Source: Anisakis pegreffii (lineage: Eukaryota; Nematoda; Chromadorea; Rhabditida; Anisakidae). Taken from it: 64,000 bases of DNA. A model generated the notes under the pieces. That model was not told the origin of the DNA, made no database searches, and saw only the letters and a list, made by a program, of their open reading frames with translations. The DNA lies in contig JAPYMA010000193.1 in the NCBI GenBank assembly GCA_035041965.1, positions 62,001 through 126,000 of the forward strand, read 5' to 3'. Both the position numbers and the translations under genes were made by a program. Positions 1 to 14,600 of the stretch are shown one piece after another. Within the stretch, counting starts at the first letter, position 1, and every line of letters begins with the position of its first letter.

Positions 1-2468
1 TTGAAAGTTGTCATATTAAGTTGTTAATGCATATAATTACTCTTTCTTTCATTGAAAACTTCAGTATTTCTCGTTAGTGAATATTACAATTAATAGTAAT
101 GTTCAGGTGGTGAATTCAGACTTGATTCAACATCACGAATCGCGACCAATCCCACACTGCATATCTCAGCAGCTGTTTGAATTTATGATCATAACGATGA
201 TGTAATACTCAAATTGAAAACAGACTGCGAACGCTCTGTGTAAATGAAAATTGTTGAATTGAAGAGAAAACGGCAAAAGAAAAAAGGAAGAGGAAAACAT
301 ATTCGTTCGAAGATAAGAATTATGCTTCTCATCGATCCATAGAATGCGTCATTTCTTTCTCACTTCACAATCAATAATCCAGTGCCATGCGAACAGCTGA
401 CCTTTTCTCGTTACATTTTCTTTCATGAGACTTTTTATTTTGAACGTTCTTCGATTTTTTAAGTGATTTCGTCACGCCAAAATCAATTCTAATAGACTAA
501 CTGATTGAACAGTTTCATTCGGCAATTTATGGAATAACCACTCGGTTCATTGCTTCATTCGTATGTAAGTTTGACACGATCGTCACTTGAACGCTTTGTT
601 TTATTCATATTCCCATGAATGCGGAAATTTTCAGAGAGTGTTGTTAGATTTTGAGCGCATAAGTGAGGTGGTCAGAATAGATACTGACACACGTCTTGTA
701 TAAATTCACACAAGAAATGCTGCTAAACAGTTGAAACGATGAACTGAGGCGGTAGAGCCATAGCTCGTTTGGAGTCAGCTGAATAAATGCGCAATGAACC
801 GATGAAAAATATTTGATGTGTGCAATTGTTGATACGTTTCATTATTATTAGTACATTGAACAAATTTGCAAGTGAGCAAATGATTATTTCAAGATATTTT
901 TCACTTTATTTTAACAAAGTAACGATTGATATGTGATCGTTTATCATTTGAACGTCTCTTGTTCACCGTTCGTATGAAGAACGTTCACATGATTTTATCA
1001 GCAAAAAAATACCTCATCAGTTTGAAATCAACAGAACAAGATAACGATTTTCATTCACGAGCTTCTTTTCAAATCAGTTGGCCTTTCTCTTATGCGTTCG
1101 AAATGCTGTGTGTCGTGCATTGCTGAGCGATCCCGTGACATAATGAGTGCAAACTGAAAGCGTTGCCAGTGCACGATATTCGCACATGAAAATATTCGGT
1201 TCACCGCTTAGTTCGCTAAATCCCCCAAAAAAAAGTCACCATTCCACGTCACTGGAAAGTTTGCCATTAATGAAGACATAATGGAGCATTGATTTATTCA
1301 TGCTATTTTTTAGCTTAACTGAAAACATATGAGTCAGAACTTTTTTGACATTAAGGCTCTCGCAAATTGTATTCATTCGAACGGCATACAAATGGCTGAA
1401 TAACGCAATAATTCACAGATGAGTTGTTTAAAAGTATTGTACTAAATGGTATTATGTTTGATTAATTCAGTGGTTTCGATGACAGTGCTACTGCTGGATG
1501 GTGACGAGTACTTGTAAATCTACACGTATGCGTTAACGATGAACTGGTGTTGTGCTGTTCATACATTTGCTTTTAATTATTGAATTCGTTATCTGATTTG
1601 TTTTATTTTGCAATCTCTCTGCAACGAGTCAAATTATCAGGATTTTTCATCTCTTTCATCAGTGCACTTCATTGCAATAGTTTATCTTCTTGTACTCGTA
1701 GTTGACAACGTTTGAAACGTTTATCAGCAATTCATTCATTCATTTATTACTTCACGTTACTGCGTGTATATATGCGCTGCGATATGGCCGTATGTATATT
1801 AGTGTAGTTTCGTTGAATGTTATCGTTAACTTTTCATTTCTTCTATATTTTCTGGCATTATTTCTGAATGAATACATCACTCGGTGTCGACCATAAATTT
1901 GATAATTTATATGCATTTATTCAAAGACCGAAGAGAATAATGAGGAGCGTTGTTCGTGTCTCCAAATATTCTCTTCCATTCAATGAAGCGTTGAGAATTT
2001 AGCCAGATAAACGTTCTTATAATTTATGCATTCAGTGCATTGCTGTCATATTATATTATAATTGATGTGATACAGTCATGTCTGAGAATAAGAATGCTTT
2101 TTTTTGAAAACAAATGCTGCAATAGTCGAATTGGAAAGCTTTGAATGTTAATTTGTAGACAGCGAATGCGATGTGTGCAGAGGATTAGAGAAATCCCATT
2201 TGTATTGCCGACATGGATACAATGCTATCATTCCAGAACTTTTATCTGCAGTATATAAATCCTTTTGAAAGTATCTTATGAGGAGATAACGTGTAATGCT
2301 TACGAATGAAGTGGTTGGATCGTTGAATGTAGTCGAATTATGGAAGTTTAAATTTGTGACGATGAAATTGTTGTGTGACCGATTGTGTGCATACAGAGTT
2401 GGATGTCGTGTTGTGAAAATGAATTACTTTTGAAGATATCAATAAGTGTTTTGTTTGTTCGTTTTCAG
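1..2468. other. No gene called upstream of the zinc-ribbon gene
   Basis: This is AT-rich non-coding sequence with many short TTCATT/AATGAA words. One possible micro-exon is visible on the + strand (AGAGTGTTGTTAG... after a TTTTCAG at about 628-633, followed by a GTGAGG donor), but it has no phase-compatible partner. The right edge (2461-2468, GTTTTCAG) is a good splice acceptor. Because it lies only six bases before an ATG, it may be a spliced-leader trans-splice site or the end of a 5' UTR intron. Confidence 0.4.
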
Positions 2469-2474
2469 ATCTGA

Positions 2475-4915
2475 ATGAATGCGGGAATGAACGCTCACAT
2501 GCCATCATCGTCTTTGTGCAAACCACACGAGTAAGTCATTTTCATGTGTTGACAACTTTAACTAAGCTTGTTCCCTCATGCCAAAATTGAAGCAGCAGCC
2601 ACTTGCCTTTATACTGTAGCACTACTGATGTACCATTCGGTCTCACGTAGAACATTGCACGCACTCATCACTGGAACCTGTGATGTGTCCAACTCTGCTA
2701 CTGAGCTTTGGAATTGTATTATTGTCGGTTGCAATGAAAGGCAAATGAATGAACTCAAGTGAAAAGCGATCGTGAATTTAAGTAATTTGCTCAATTCTTC
2801 ATCAACGATCTCTCCTTCGGCGCTCGATCGACGAAGTTTCATACCACCTGTAGCGACGGGTATTATGAAAAATACGGATTCGATTAGTGGTGACGCACTT
2901 AAAAAGACGATGGCCCCAGCATCTACGGTACGTTTCTTTGTGCATTTTGCTTACTGAGACATTATTTTAGCGATGTTGATGTGACTAATGTACTTTCGAG
3001 CTCTTGTAGGCCATTGAATAGGTTTCATTTGAAAGTTGTGATCGAAGAAATCTTGATAATTCACTGTTCACTAAACCCAATCTTGAGACAGCTCTGTATT
3101 AGATAGATTTCGGAGATGAAGCTTTTGGAACACGATCTCAAGATTCCGTTCAAAATTGTGCGATTCTCTTCCTTCGCAGTCTCTATTTACATCTGAAATG
3201 ATTATAAGCTCTTAGGCGCATGGGCCAGTGCTACTGTCGTAAGCTGCTTTAATATGTGGATTGTATAAGCAGTCTAATTGTATGAATGCAACAGAAAACG
3301 TCCAACATATTGATGCTTTTTACTTGTCCTTGTTTCTTGATGGTTAATATATTCCCTGAAGAGTTCCAGTGAATTTCATCAATGAATGCAGTGATTTCGG
3401 AATGAATGTGAAATTTTTTACAAAGTAAATCCAGAAAGAACAAATTGCAAACTCGCAAATTCTCATTAGTAACATTTATGTGCTTGAATGTCATTTAAGA
3501 GTGCTTGTTATATGTTCATTCCGGATAGTCTGGTAAGGATGGTTATTAATTATGGAATCAACTGGAAATTTGCTTTTTATTTGCTTTCGTTTCATTTAAA
3601 TTCATTATTTTTGCTTTCGCTGTGCTCATTGCTTCTTTGCTCTGTTATTAGTGTACCAAACTTAAGGGTTTTGAAGGATTAGATTTCTTGATAGTATTAT
3701 CGAATGGAATCTCATCATTACGTTATTAGCTTGGGACTGGGATTGCAAAAATATGGATTAAACTGTCTCGATTGTGGTGCAAAAACCTGAAGAGGAGGAG
3801 TTGAGACTTGATTCCAGCATCCTGCTTATACCGAGCATTAGACTATGGTTTAGTTGAAGTTTAACGCATCCAAAAAACTGCCGCATTTAGCATACGAGTA
3901 TTATAATTGTCGCATAGGAGTGAAGCCGTCGAGTCATCGGTTCCTGCCCGCTATTAATGCGTAATTATCGCCAAAATTCAGCTACGATTAGTAATCCAAT
4001 GCTAAAGTGCTAATTAATCGAACACAAAGATATTCCGAAATCTAACTGGAATGGGAATGTTTACGGAATAAGCTGAAACTAATATTTGTAAACGAATACC
4101 ATCAGAAATGCATGGACTAGTGATTTTATTAACATTAAACATTCTACAAATCTAAATCATGATATCCGTGATCTCAAGTGTGCGGTAATGACGATTATTG
4201 CTGACGCTATAATTTGTATTTTTCGGAAACAAATGGTAAATACCTTCTGTTTCCGACTGAGCTTCAGCAGTATTGATGAACAAACAGATTTCTTGTAAAC
4301 TAAAAATGGCAAATCTTCAATTTAACAAATCCGCTTATCATACTGTAAGCCTCAATATGTCCACCAAGACACTCACTCGCAGCCAAATGCTGTTGAAGAA
4401 GCCTAGTCATGCATTGGCCTTCTGTGCTTGGCACTACAAAATTTATCAATTACACTAAAATTAGCGCGGATGTTACCCTTCAGGCGTTCAGCTTTTGCGG
4501 ATTCTTGACACTAACTTCAGCCTATCATAATTTCACAGATTATAGAGTAATCTAACTATCCCCTCAACAATGACGTACGTCATTCCATGTCCTCTCAGCA
4601 ATAACTCTGCTTATAATTGTAGTACATGTGGTTCCTGTTAGCTGTAAAGGGTAGCGCAAACCGGAGACTTATGCTTGTTTCTAATCAACATTTACCTCAT
4701 ACTTCGAATCGTGTTTGGTATTTTCATTTCAGAACTGTATATGCGATCGGCCAGCGAGTCATATAGTGTGCATGCGATGCGGGTATGAATTAGTTGGACG
4801 TTTGCAGAAGGTTTGTCCTGAGCATCCAAAGAAATTGGCTTTAATGGATCATCGAGAATGTCCCAACAGACTCTGTAAAAGCATTCATCTGATCGAAGTT
4901 TCGCTCCAGAAATAG
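2475..4915 (+). CDS. Small cysteine-rich zinc-ribbon-like protein, 3 exons, 127 aa
   Basis: Exons are 2475-2530, 2783-2927 and 4733-4915, and the phases agree at both junctions (GA|T, then phase 0). The first exon starts at an ATG just after a TTTTCAG acceptor and ends at GTAAGT. The middle exon ends at GTACGT, and its acceptor (TTTAAG) is the weakest signal of the model. The N-terminal 67 residues are Ser-rich and look disordered. The last 60 residues carry CxC near the start (NCICDR), then CMRCG, VCPEHP and ECPNRLC, an arrangement that suggests a zinc ribbon binding one or two metal ions. I recall similar short metazoan proteins without a known function and give no gene name. No membrane segment or signal peptide is visible. 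The TAG stop at 4913-4915 is followed by ordinary AT-rich sequence. Confidence 0.7.
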
Positions 4916-7900
4916 TCACTTTGTTGTGATCACGTTGTTAACAATCGCCATATCGAACTGGATCGATAGCAAACGACGATATTTTTGTGACCGTTTTAGA
5001 TGCCTTCGAAATGCGATATTCTTGTTGATATTTGCTGTGTGTTGTCGAACGCATCTCAAACACACTGATTACTTCCATTTCTCTCATAAACTCACTTCTG
5101 ATTCGTCAATTCATGGAATTGCTTCAGTATTTCAAATAGATTTCCTTAAAATAGTCCCTTGCAAGATTCAGCCAACTATATGAAACCATAGCAGTGCTCA
5201 AAAACGCGAAACATTTAAATTTATTGAAGCGTTGTTGGAATGTGTTCACTCGTCAAAAGATCCGCTGCTTAAGTGAATGTTAATACAATACCAATAATTC
5301 TCACTTTCATTTCTATTGCTCATTCGTATCAATCGCTTGTTCATATTTCCTTATTACGAGTTGAAGTGAAACGCTATTCATTATTTGTTCCGTTTGTCGC
5401 TTATTTTGTTCCACATATTAATCAGTCCTATTTTTGTATTTATTGTAAATAGCCACCATCAAATTTCGTTGTCAAAATCAATTGAATCGTCACAATTTTG
5501 GATTGTACATGTTTAACTTAACGGCTTCGCGAACAAAGAAGCTCGGTCGTGAAGGTGTTTGGCATTTTTAGTTGCCATTCTCAATTCGTTGTGATTTCTG
5601 TTGAGCATACACGATGGAGTGTTGATATTTCGATTTTATTAAAATACTATTTTATGTTAATGTAAAATACTATTTTCGTGACTGTTTGTGTGAATATCAT
5701 ATATAACGAACAATACGCTTCTTCGAGATTATCAATATTTCTGTTCGTTGTTTCGTAAAGACTATTCCAATGGAACGGTGCAATAGAAAATTTTGAGTGA
5801 TTTCCTTTGTGTTGTTATATCGGTGGTTAAGTTATCTCGGAATTTTAAGTTGCAGATTACTTCAGTGAATAATAATTCGTCGATGTTTTCGCTATTATTT
5901 TATTTGCAAAATGATTTTCTTTGCATTGTTGGCTCGTTCACCCTCACGACGATGTTCAGCAAACACCCAATGCAATCTGAACTGTCTTACTATTGAAGTT
6001 TTAATTTATTTCGTTTCCTTGAGGATTTGAGATGATACTGGCAGCGATTTTGTTGTTATCCCTTTATATCAGTCTATTTAACACTCTTTCTCTATCTTAT
6101 TTCATAGCCTTTTTGTTCTGCTTTTTTTCTTCATTTTATCTTTTCCGTAGTCCATATGTTCAATATGCGATTCGATTATTCATTGAATTTCTTCTGTTTA
6201 TCGCGTCCAGAAGTTGATATGAATGGAATATTGAATGACAAATAAAGTAATTTAACGATGCTGCTAGTGCATCACACATTGAAGCGGTACGTTATTGCTC
6301 TTCGGGTAGTGTGTCACACTTTCTGAAAGAACTGGTTCACATGGTTTTATGTGTGTAGCTTTGTTGAGAAAGGTATAATAATGAAAGATATAAAACCCTT
6401 TTAATCAACCAACTGACCTCAGGCGGTTATGCTTTCAAAGAGCAGGTTTGCAGCATATATTTAAGCATTGAACAGATTGATTTCATTCATTTAAAGCAAT
6501 TTGTTGTTTGATCAGTCCTTATCTCGTTGTGGGTAATCGATTCACAAGAAATGTCACGTTCAGTATTCAGAAGATTTCTTACATTGATTAAGTTTCAAGA
6601 CTGAATAATTGGACCCTGAAATGTTGTAAACATTCAACTGTAAATGCTATGAATAAGCTCATTGACGATGACGATGATCTCATATGCAAAGATTCATTTA
6701 CGTTAATCTATTTGAATATCTCAAATATACGGAAGAATGTTTGTATCTGTCTACAAACTGAGTAGATCAAATTAGCATTATTATTGCAATACGGCGGAAT
6801 TTGAATGAAACTGAATCGAAGAGTCAGTTGAGTGCGTGGACAACTTAAAATTCTTTAGGAAGTGCGAAGGGGAAATAGGTTGAGAACCATTGGCTACAGA
6901 AAAACTGCAGAGAACGGTCAATCAGATATTTACACTCTTGGGAAATTAAAGCCGAAACAAGAGCCAATAGTACTGTGTTCTCCAAATAATTAAATATTTC
7001 CTATGGAAAATGCGATGGCATGTAAAGTGAAAAATAAGATTCGATAGGATTATTGAAACGTATGGGAATTTTCTCTTTTCGAAGGTCAAAACATTGTAAC
7101 TAGTAACCTATAGGTATCATTATTTCCACCCTTAATATTTTCTGACATCAAGCCGCTAAAAAATATTCAGCTTCTGTGAGGTCGTTGTTACTGACAACAT
7201 TATAACGGAAGCTTCAAGCTCGATTGAATTTGATTAATAAGAGATACGTTTCATTCTGTTGTGATTTCAGGATGTTATTTTCATATTTACTGTTGGCAAG
7301 TCTACTCTTCACTCTAGACCAGGGTTTCTGAATCAAGGGTGCTCGCACTCCAGGGGTGCGATATAGTAATACAGGGGGCACGAGGTAACATGTCATTCCT
7401 TATACGTTAGAGTAGGCGAGGACAAATTTTGACGCAAACGTTTGTAAAATAAACAACGATGGACTTTAACCTATATATTTTTGAAAAGGTTAGAAAGTAT
7501 TTTGATGGCGTACACTTATTTAAATTACTGACATTCTTTGTAGTGGATGACAGATACAGAGTGAATGTTACGGCGGGTGCGAGGACGTTTTAAAATTTTT
7601 AAGGGGTGCACGTGAAGTAAAGGTTGAGAAGTTGCTGTGTTACTCACATCGTTTGGCTGTAGCTGTGTTATCTCAGATGCACTCCTATGCCCTTAACCAC
7701 TTTATGTTCTTCAGCACCTATATGCCCACCAATTCTACCAACCAGCAGTCGTATTGAATGTTGATGCGAGTTCACTTGAATCCGACGAAATCAGTTTTAT
7801 GCGAAGACTGTAACTGCATTGTTTGAAAGTGTGCAAATGCACTAACGGAACTTACACTTTGAGAGTACTGACTGTGAAAATTTTAAATCAGGGTTTCTCA

Positions 7901-8682
7901 AACAGTTTTAAATCTGGAAAGAAGTAGAATGTTTTAAACGACAGTTGAATCAGAAGTCCTTCTATCTCTAACGAATCACAAATGTTACAGTGAAAAACTT
8001 ACTCAAAAAGGTAAATCAATATAGCATGTGTCATTAACAACCTTCATATTTCTAATTTAGAATCGCTCACTCCTTTGATGATCAGAGTCGTGAGGCGAAA
8101 CTTTTTCGTATTTAAACGATTCAAGGATGGGAATAGGAAGGCTTGAAATATTTCAATACATCATTGTGAATTGTAGAATTTACGTCAGGAAACCAGATTG
8201 AATAAGAATTGGAAAGGCTTTCGGTAAGAATACATACTACTTTTGAGGCGAAATTGACAGGCGATTTCGTTGAATGGCATCTAAAATTGTGTGGCCTCGA
8301 AATGTTACAACACATTGAGTTCTACGTTTCAAACCCACCATCCAAATGAGAAACAATAAAGCAGCAAATGCTGAAAGTTCTTCGCCTTGTTCAGGTTATT
8401 GCATCAGAAAATGAATTTATGGTTTTTTGAGTTACTCGCCATTATGCTGAAGAGTATATTTTTTGGGTGGAATGCTGGAACTGATAGTTTAAAAGGAATG
8501 GGAGCACTTCAGATCTATTTCAAATGAGGTGGATCTGATCGTTCGACCAAATAAATAACATCTTTATAACTTTTGAAATGTTTTCGCGTGCTCATTTTTA
8601 TCGTGATTGAAAGATCTGAATCGTCTTGGGCTGCTGGTGGTCATTCGAAGCATACACTCAAATCTTGAATAATCATTCTCAG
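4916..8682. other. Intergenic or intronic stretch without a supported gene
   Basis: Two hydrophobic open frames (5793-5996 and 6032-6217, + strand) are T-rich runs without splice partners and I do not call them genes. The stretch includes old hAT-like transposon ends near 6878-6900 and 7319-7642, described separately. The 5' end of the large membrane-protein gene may begin here, but I could not identify its start exon. Confidence 0.4.
7319..7642. mobile_element. Degenerate hAT-like element remnant
   Basis: The left end reads CAGGGTTTCTGAATC followed by GGGTGC-type words (caggggtgcg). The right end reads ggggtgcacgtg...aaaggttgagaagttgctg, which is close to an inverted copy of CAGxxGTTCTCAACCTTT, the typical end of Charlie-type hAT elements. 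The interior is AT-rich with no transposase frame, so this is at best a non-autonomous remnant. The 8-bp flanks do not match, so no target-site duplication is preserved. A second right-end-like word (GGTTGAGAACCATTGG) lies near 6878-6893 and a left-end-like word (cagggtttctcaaac) near 7890. The assignment rests on end similarity only. Confidence 0.35.
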
Positions 8683-11600
8683 AACATTGAGAACGCAACA
8701 TCAGATCCGCAAAAGGCTGCGGAATGTGAATTTGACGTGTTCTTGTGCATGAGTGGTAATATAGCAGATATTTGTGAGCAGACTTATGCAGAAAGATGGC
8801 AGAGTATCATATCACGCATTCAGATGGCTGGTGCAGTGAGTTTGTTTGTTACATTGCCTCATCGCACTATCGTTACTTATGGAAATTCATGCTATTGGCA
8901 GCGTTGATGGAATGAAGCTGAATTCAATACCGCATTAATGTTCCGCTGATTGAAGACAAGACTTTGAGGATTTGAATGCGCATTTTATTGTAATACCAAT
9001 TTATATTGTTACGTTCGAGTGCACTGTTCGATCGGAGTTCTTAAAAAGAGGCGATGTAATACTCACGGTCATTGTTTATCGCTCAGTTTGCTGGTTATTA
9101 ATAGCGAACGTTCGAAATTGCAAACGAACGTTTCAGCGAACGTTTCTTCTCTCTTATTAATTGGTCTTAACGCAAATTTAACAGTTTCTTTGCTTTTACT
9201 CCTCTTGTTATTTGATTCCTTCTTGATTTCTGCATGCGTGTGAATTTTTTGAACATTGATTGGATCCAAAGTAGAAATCCGTGATCGCTTTCTGGATAAT
9301 GGTTAAACCCCAAACGATTGATTACTGAAGAAATTCTGCCGACATATGGGCGGAAGAGGATCAGAATTTCGAAATGCAATAATTAGTGCAACTATCGATT
9401 CATTCGGCATGTCATAGAAGGCTTCCATATAAAAATTATATTATCGATTAACTTGTTTCTCCTTACTGCAAATAACAAACTATTAATATGTTTCCTGAAT
9501 ACTGCTTTCTATGAAATGTCAGTGGATAGAAACAAAATACCAAACATTTTGAGATATCATTCATTGATAGTGATCGAAATTGTATGAACCTTTATACCTC
9601 ACGACGACTGAATGATAAGGTGATGAAGAATGCAGCACGCTTGACAAAAAAAACTGATCTCTTCATGGGAGAATGATGCTTCTTTCTAAGCAATTAGCTG
9701 TCCGCTGTGAGTACCAATGCTTTGTTGATTTGTTTTTCTACGTTCATCTCAACAAATTTCAGTCTGAGTTTATTATCAAGTCGTGGTTTTTCTTCTAATT
9801 TCAACTCAAAAATCCTACATGTTTAGGAAAACTTTCAAAGAATGTTGAAAGAGTTGTTTCTGATCGAGTGGGAATAAGATCTAGTTCAACTGGCACTCCT
9901 CATAAAAGGAAAAAATTTTACCCGAAAAGCTTAAAATAATGATCGTTCTTACGAGTAAGTACAATTGTTTCGCTCACGTAATCAACACGTCAGCAACATC
10001 AATCTCGATCGTTCACTCAGGTAATCCCTCTGACATGATATTTCATCATAAACTCCCTTCAAGTGATCACTGATGAATGAATCATATGTACTGCGCTTTT
10101 TTGAGCGAAACACTTGAATTTTTCTTTGATTGTCTCTGTTAGTTTGAAAGTTTTTTGAAAATTTTCCAAGAAGAAATTCCAGTCGACTAAGACGATGTTT
10201 TCAAATGCGATTCTCCCTAGCGTTTCTTCATCATTGAAAAATGTTGATTCATTTTTTGGAAAACAAATATTTCGATTGCTTAGTATAGTGCAATGTGATA
10301 TCACTGCTTTATCCATTTTGATAAAACGGAGTCTTTTTATAAGCAATTTTGGAATGTTGATGTGTTTAGTTCGATGTTTTTAGCCTAAACTCCACCATCA
10401 ATTTATTATTAGTTGCCGTTTTCTTCTAAATATAAGCTTATTTCTGTCGAGAGACATTATCGCTGCATGATTTTGCGTGCATCTCCAATGGGATAACTTT
10501 ATTTAATAACTGAATCTAGGTGAGGATAAGTCGTCTCAGATTCAACGGGTACTCAAGGAAATACAATGCATATTAAGCGAATATAATATGATGAACGCGA
10601 AATAACAGCTGAGTGTCGATCATTCACACTTTCGTTTCACAAAAGTATCACACAAACTGCTTTGGTACTTCTTGATTAGCATCCAAGAAGGATAATTGTG
10701 GAATGAACGTTTTGCGACGATACTGAAATCGATTGAATTAGTGTAAATTTGATTCGACGTTTACAGAGGCATCTATCTCTTGATTCGACTGACTTTTAGG
10801 AATGCCTTCCACCGAATGCTCCTAAATCTATTTTATTCCTGACAACTATTTTGATTGAATCAAGTTCAAACCTTTCGGATATTATCGAGCAACATGCGCT
10901 CTTCGTTGAATAAACGTTCAGCCCGTGTTATTGCGAGTGCGATTGCGATCAGCCAAAGTAAAGTAATGAAACAGGATAGCATGAGGTGTGCATTCCTGAA
11001 GCAGAATCTATTTGCTGCAGTTTCTATTCGAATTTTTTGTAAATAGCTTTCTTCTCATCTAATATTCATTGACTTTCACTTCTTACATTCGTCTGTGCAT
11101 TAGTTATGCGATTACTTTTAGCATTGTGCATTATTTCTGTTTTATGAAACATAACTAAGTTCTAACGATGAGTTTAGTTTTCTAGACAAAATTTATATTT
11201 CGTACACTTGCAAAGTGAAACGACCGATAGAATGAATGCATATTCAGCTATTATAACAATCTTAAAAGTTTATACTTTACTTCGGCACATTTGCGAATCA
11301 CTTATGGGTGCACATCAAAATGCTGGTAATATGAGTGATTATCGTGATAATTATCGTCATAAGACATGTTTCTAATAGATCCATATTGCTGTTATATCTC
11401 GCTCAGACGCATTCGTACGTACGGTGAACTGCTCAAAAACATGCGCCATCCGTCTTTAAACGAAATTGATTAACGTTAAAAAAAGTCATCAATACTGAAG
11501 AAAAAAGAAATTGTTGATTCTGATTTTTTTATCGTTAGTCTCATTATGTACGTGTTTTTGTTTATCAGGTAGGTAGCGCTTCTCAACGAGAAATCGATGT

Positions 11601-14600
11601 AATGGCACATCTAGGAATTTTTATTCAACCGATCTTGTTCTTAGATAATCGAATTTCTTGTTCAAATTGACGCCTTTCATCTTGCCTTCGGCAGAATAGC
11701 GGAATGGCCGTTTTGCTAGTAACGGAGTATTTGTTCCACTATTTCACTAGTTAGCAAAGTAGCAGAATAGCGCGCTATTGCCCACATCGGTTTTTTTAAT
11801 AGTTCATAAAGAATTTTCTTCGGTTGATTGAGATCAACCGTTGGGTTGCTTAGACGAAAGGAGAGAGCAATCAATGCATTAGCAATAAGCATTGGAATTG
11901 AGTGCGATATGTTCGTGTTTAGCAATCAGCTGCTTTATCCGTTCATCGCTATGTATTCATTCACATGAGAACAACGCACGATTTGAATGAATAAATGCAT
12001 TGCACACATTTCATTCGTTCATCCATCCACCACATATCGCCTTATTCCGCAGAAAATTTTTGCAATTTTATATTGCATTTGCATTGACATTGTTGTATTG
12101 ATTTTAATACATCTAATTATTTCATATTTCTTGACGTCATTTCTCCGTTAGTCTTCCTTCAAGTAGTGTTCATCATCATGCTTATAAATTGATTGTTTCA
12201 CTACCATAATGACGATATAAGCTCTTCCGCAACAGTGAGATGATCGCACTTTATAACTTTGAATTGTAGATTTGAGCCAAGTTTTATCGATTCTGCTTCA
12301 TCTCTTTCGACGTAAGTGCGCTATTACGCAGTGTTCTCGCGATTGATTCTGCAGTAATTTTGGATTGCTATGACGAGTTCAGCAAACGTTCTTCGAGCGT
12401 TCGCATGATGTTTTTCACAGAGGCAGTTCATTGCTCTTGAATAACTTCTTATTTCGACCACACGATTGCATGACTCTGCTTCGCACTCTCGTTTCATCAC
12501 ATTGTTGCTAATGCTTTCTGAAAAAATTGTTTCGGTGCTATTGCTTTCCTCTCCATTCACTGTTATCAATGGACCATCTGTGCGGTTGTCAACAATTATG
12601 AGATGCAACAATTGCATTTGATCCATTATTGTCATTCTCGCCATTTTTTTCGTTATTTCTGATTCATTCAAACAATTTTTTGAAATTTTTAATTTCCTTG
12701 TTATTATTGTTATTATTATTTAGTTACCCATCATACCTCTCTTCTTGTCTTTTTAAAAGCAGACCAGTAAATATTTGGTCGAAAGAATCGTGAGTATTCA
12801 GTGTGATTCATTTGTTCAACTAAGGTCCACACAGAACACTCAACAATTCTGTGTCAGTTTTGAGTATTTATTTAACGTGATGGCATAAAAAACAAGAATG
12901 AAATATTTTCGAAGCATTTGTATGTCGCGAATGGATTACTTTAATGACCACAACGATTTATTTCCTTTCGATTGTTACGGCAGTTGTTTTTCATTCGAGA
13001 AGATAGTCCATGCATGAGTAGCCTCATCGAATCTTTTTTTGGTAACTATTCTTTTCATGTCAGAAAATTCGGTCGCTTATAACCACCATTCATTCATCAT
13101 CAGAGAATTGCTGACATCAATTCAACGAATGCTCTTTTTATGATTTATGGTCGTTCTCATATTGCAGCCATATTTCGCAAATATGGACCGTTCATCTACG
13201 AACACTACTTCACTGCAGTGGGTTTCGGTATGTGAGGGAACGTTTTGAGTGGAAAAAGTTTCATTGAATTTAATGCGGTGAAGTGTTAATGAAGATTCAT
13301 ATGTATTATCAAATTTTACGACTATCTTTCATTTACTTCTCTTCCTAGAAATCATTAAGCAAAATGCTCGAGTAACCTTACACCTTCATGCTTGCCGAAT
13401 CAACTATCGAGATTAGACTTTCGAATGATTCCCTGTGCCAATATCGTTACCTGCGTGGAATGAAGAAAGGAATTATGTGATGTTGGTGATAATAGAGAGG
13501 TATAAACTCGTAACGAGTTGTAATCGCTGATTAAATCAGTAAATTATTTTTTCATTCATTTAGTTGTATCAAAGTTTTCAACGAACAATCATAAAGTTTA
13601 TGAACAACCAAAGCTGAAATATTTTGAAAATCTGAATTTCTTTTGTTTTGCTGTGAATTCTCTTGTGAATGTGTTGTGAAATCTAAAGATGCAGTTCTGT
13701 TGTGAATTCTTCTTCTTTTTCATTGAGTTTGTCGGATATTGAATACAAACTGATTGAAACATGAGATAGTATATTGCAGATAATGAATAATGATTCTATT
13801 ACAGATAATAGAATCCACAGTAAATTGTGAACGTCTTGGCAATTTTTCCTATCCGCCTTCGTGGGTCTTATTCATTAAAATCATTCGGTCCCATCTGAGT
13901 TCCTTATTTACAATCGTGTTAGGGGATCGTTTTTATGCATCGAACTAACTCAGTACCCTCTCAAGCATTTTCGGTTCTCATTGATGGGCTTATCTTACTA
14001 TTAGATATTTTGAATATTCGGGTTGCTCACATATTTCTTTCTTTTTCAGAAGGATAAAGTATAATGAGCGGTTTTTATGCAGTTACTTGTCAGCATAATA
14101 GCGTAGGAAATATAATGTATATTCAGTTTATAGTGGTCTAAGGGCTGCTTTTGTTGGATTTGAATGGGAGTCTTTATCCTTTAGGCAAATTCTGACGATC
14201 ATTAAGAGATAGCGCTCTACATAGGCTTGAAAATTGATATTAGCATTTAGATTAAACATTTCGGTTTGGAAGATGTGAATAATCACGTGAAATGAAAAGG
14301 TAATGTTCAGACTAAATGCTCATTGCAATATTGAAATTAAAACACTACTGACAATGAGCATAATTTTCGCAAAGTAATGTTCTGATCTCCTACCGCATAA
14401 AAACTTACAATTAGCACAACATTTCACAAAAAAGTTTGAAAGTGGTTGTTACCGCCGGTGAAGATTTTGTCTGTGAAGGAATGATTCAAAAAGAGTCGAT
14501 TAAAATGTGAACGAACCGTGACGATGTCCACCAACAATATGCATCCATCACACATTAACAGTAACATCCACCGCTGTTACTACTCATCACTTCTTTTCTT

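Noticed and set aside
5793..6217. Two hydrophobic + strand open frames resembling signal or membrane segments
   Set aside because: They are T-rich sequence translated as Phe/Leu. No phase-compatible exon follows and no conserved feature is present.
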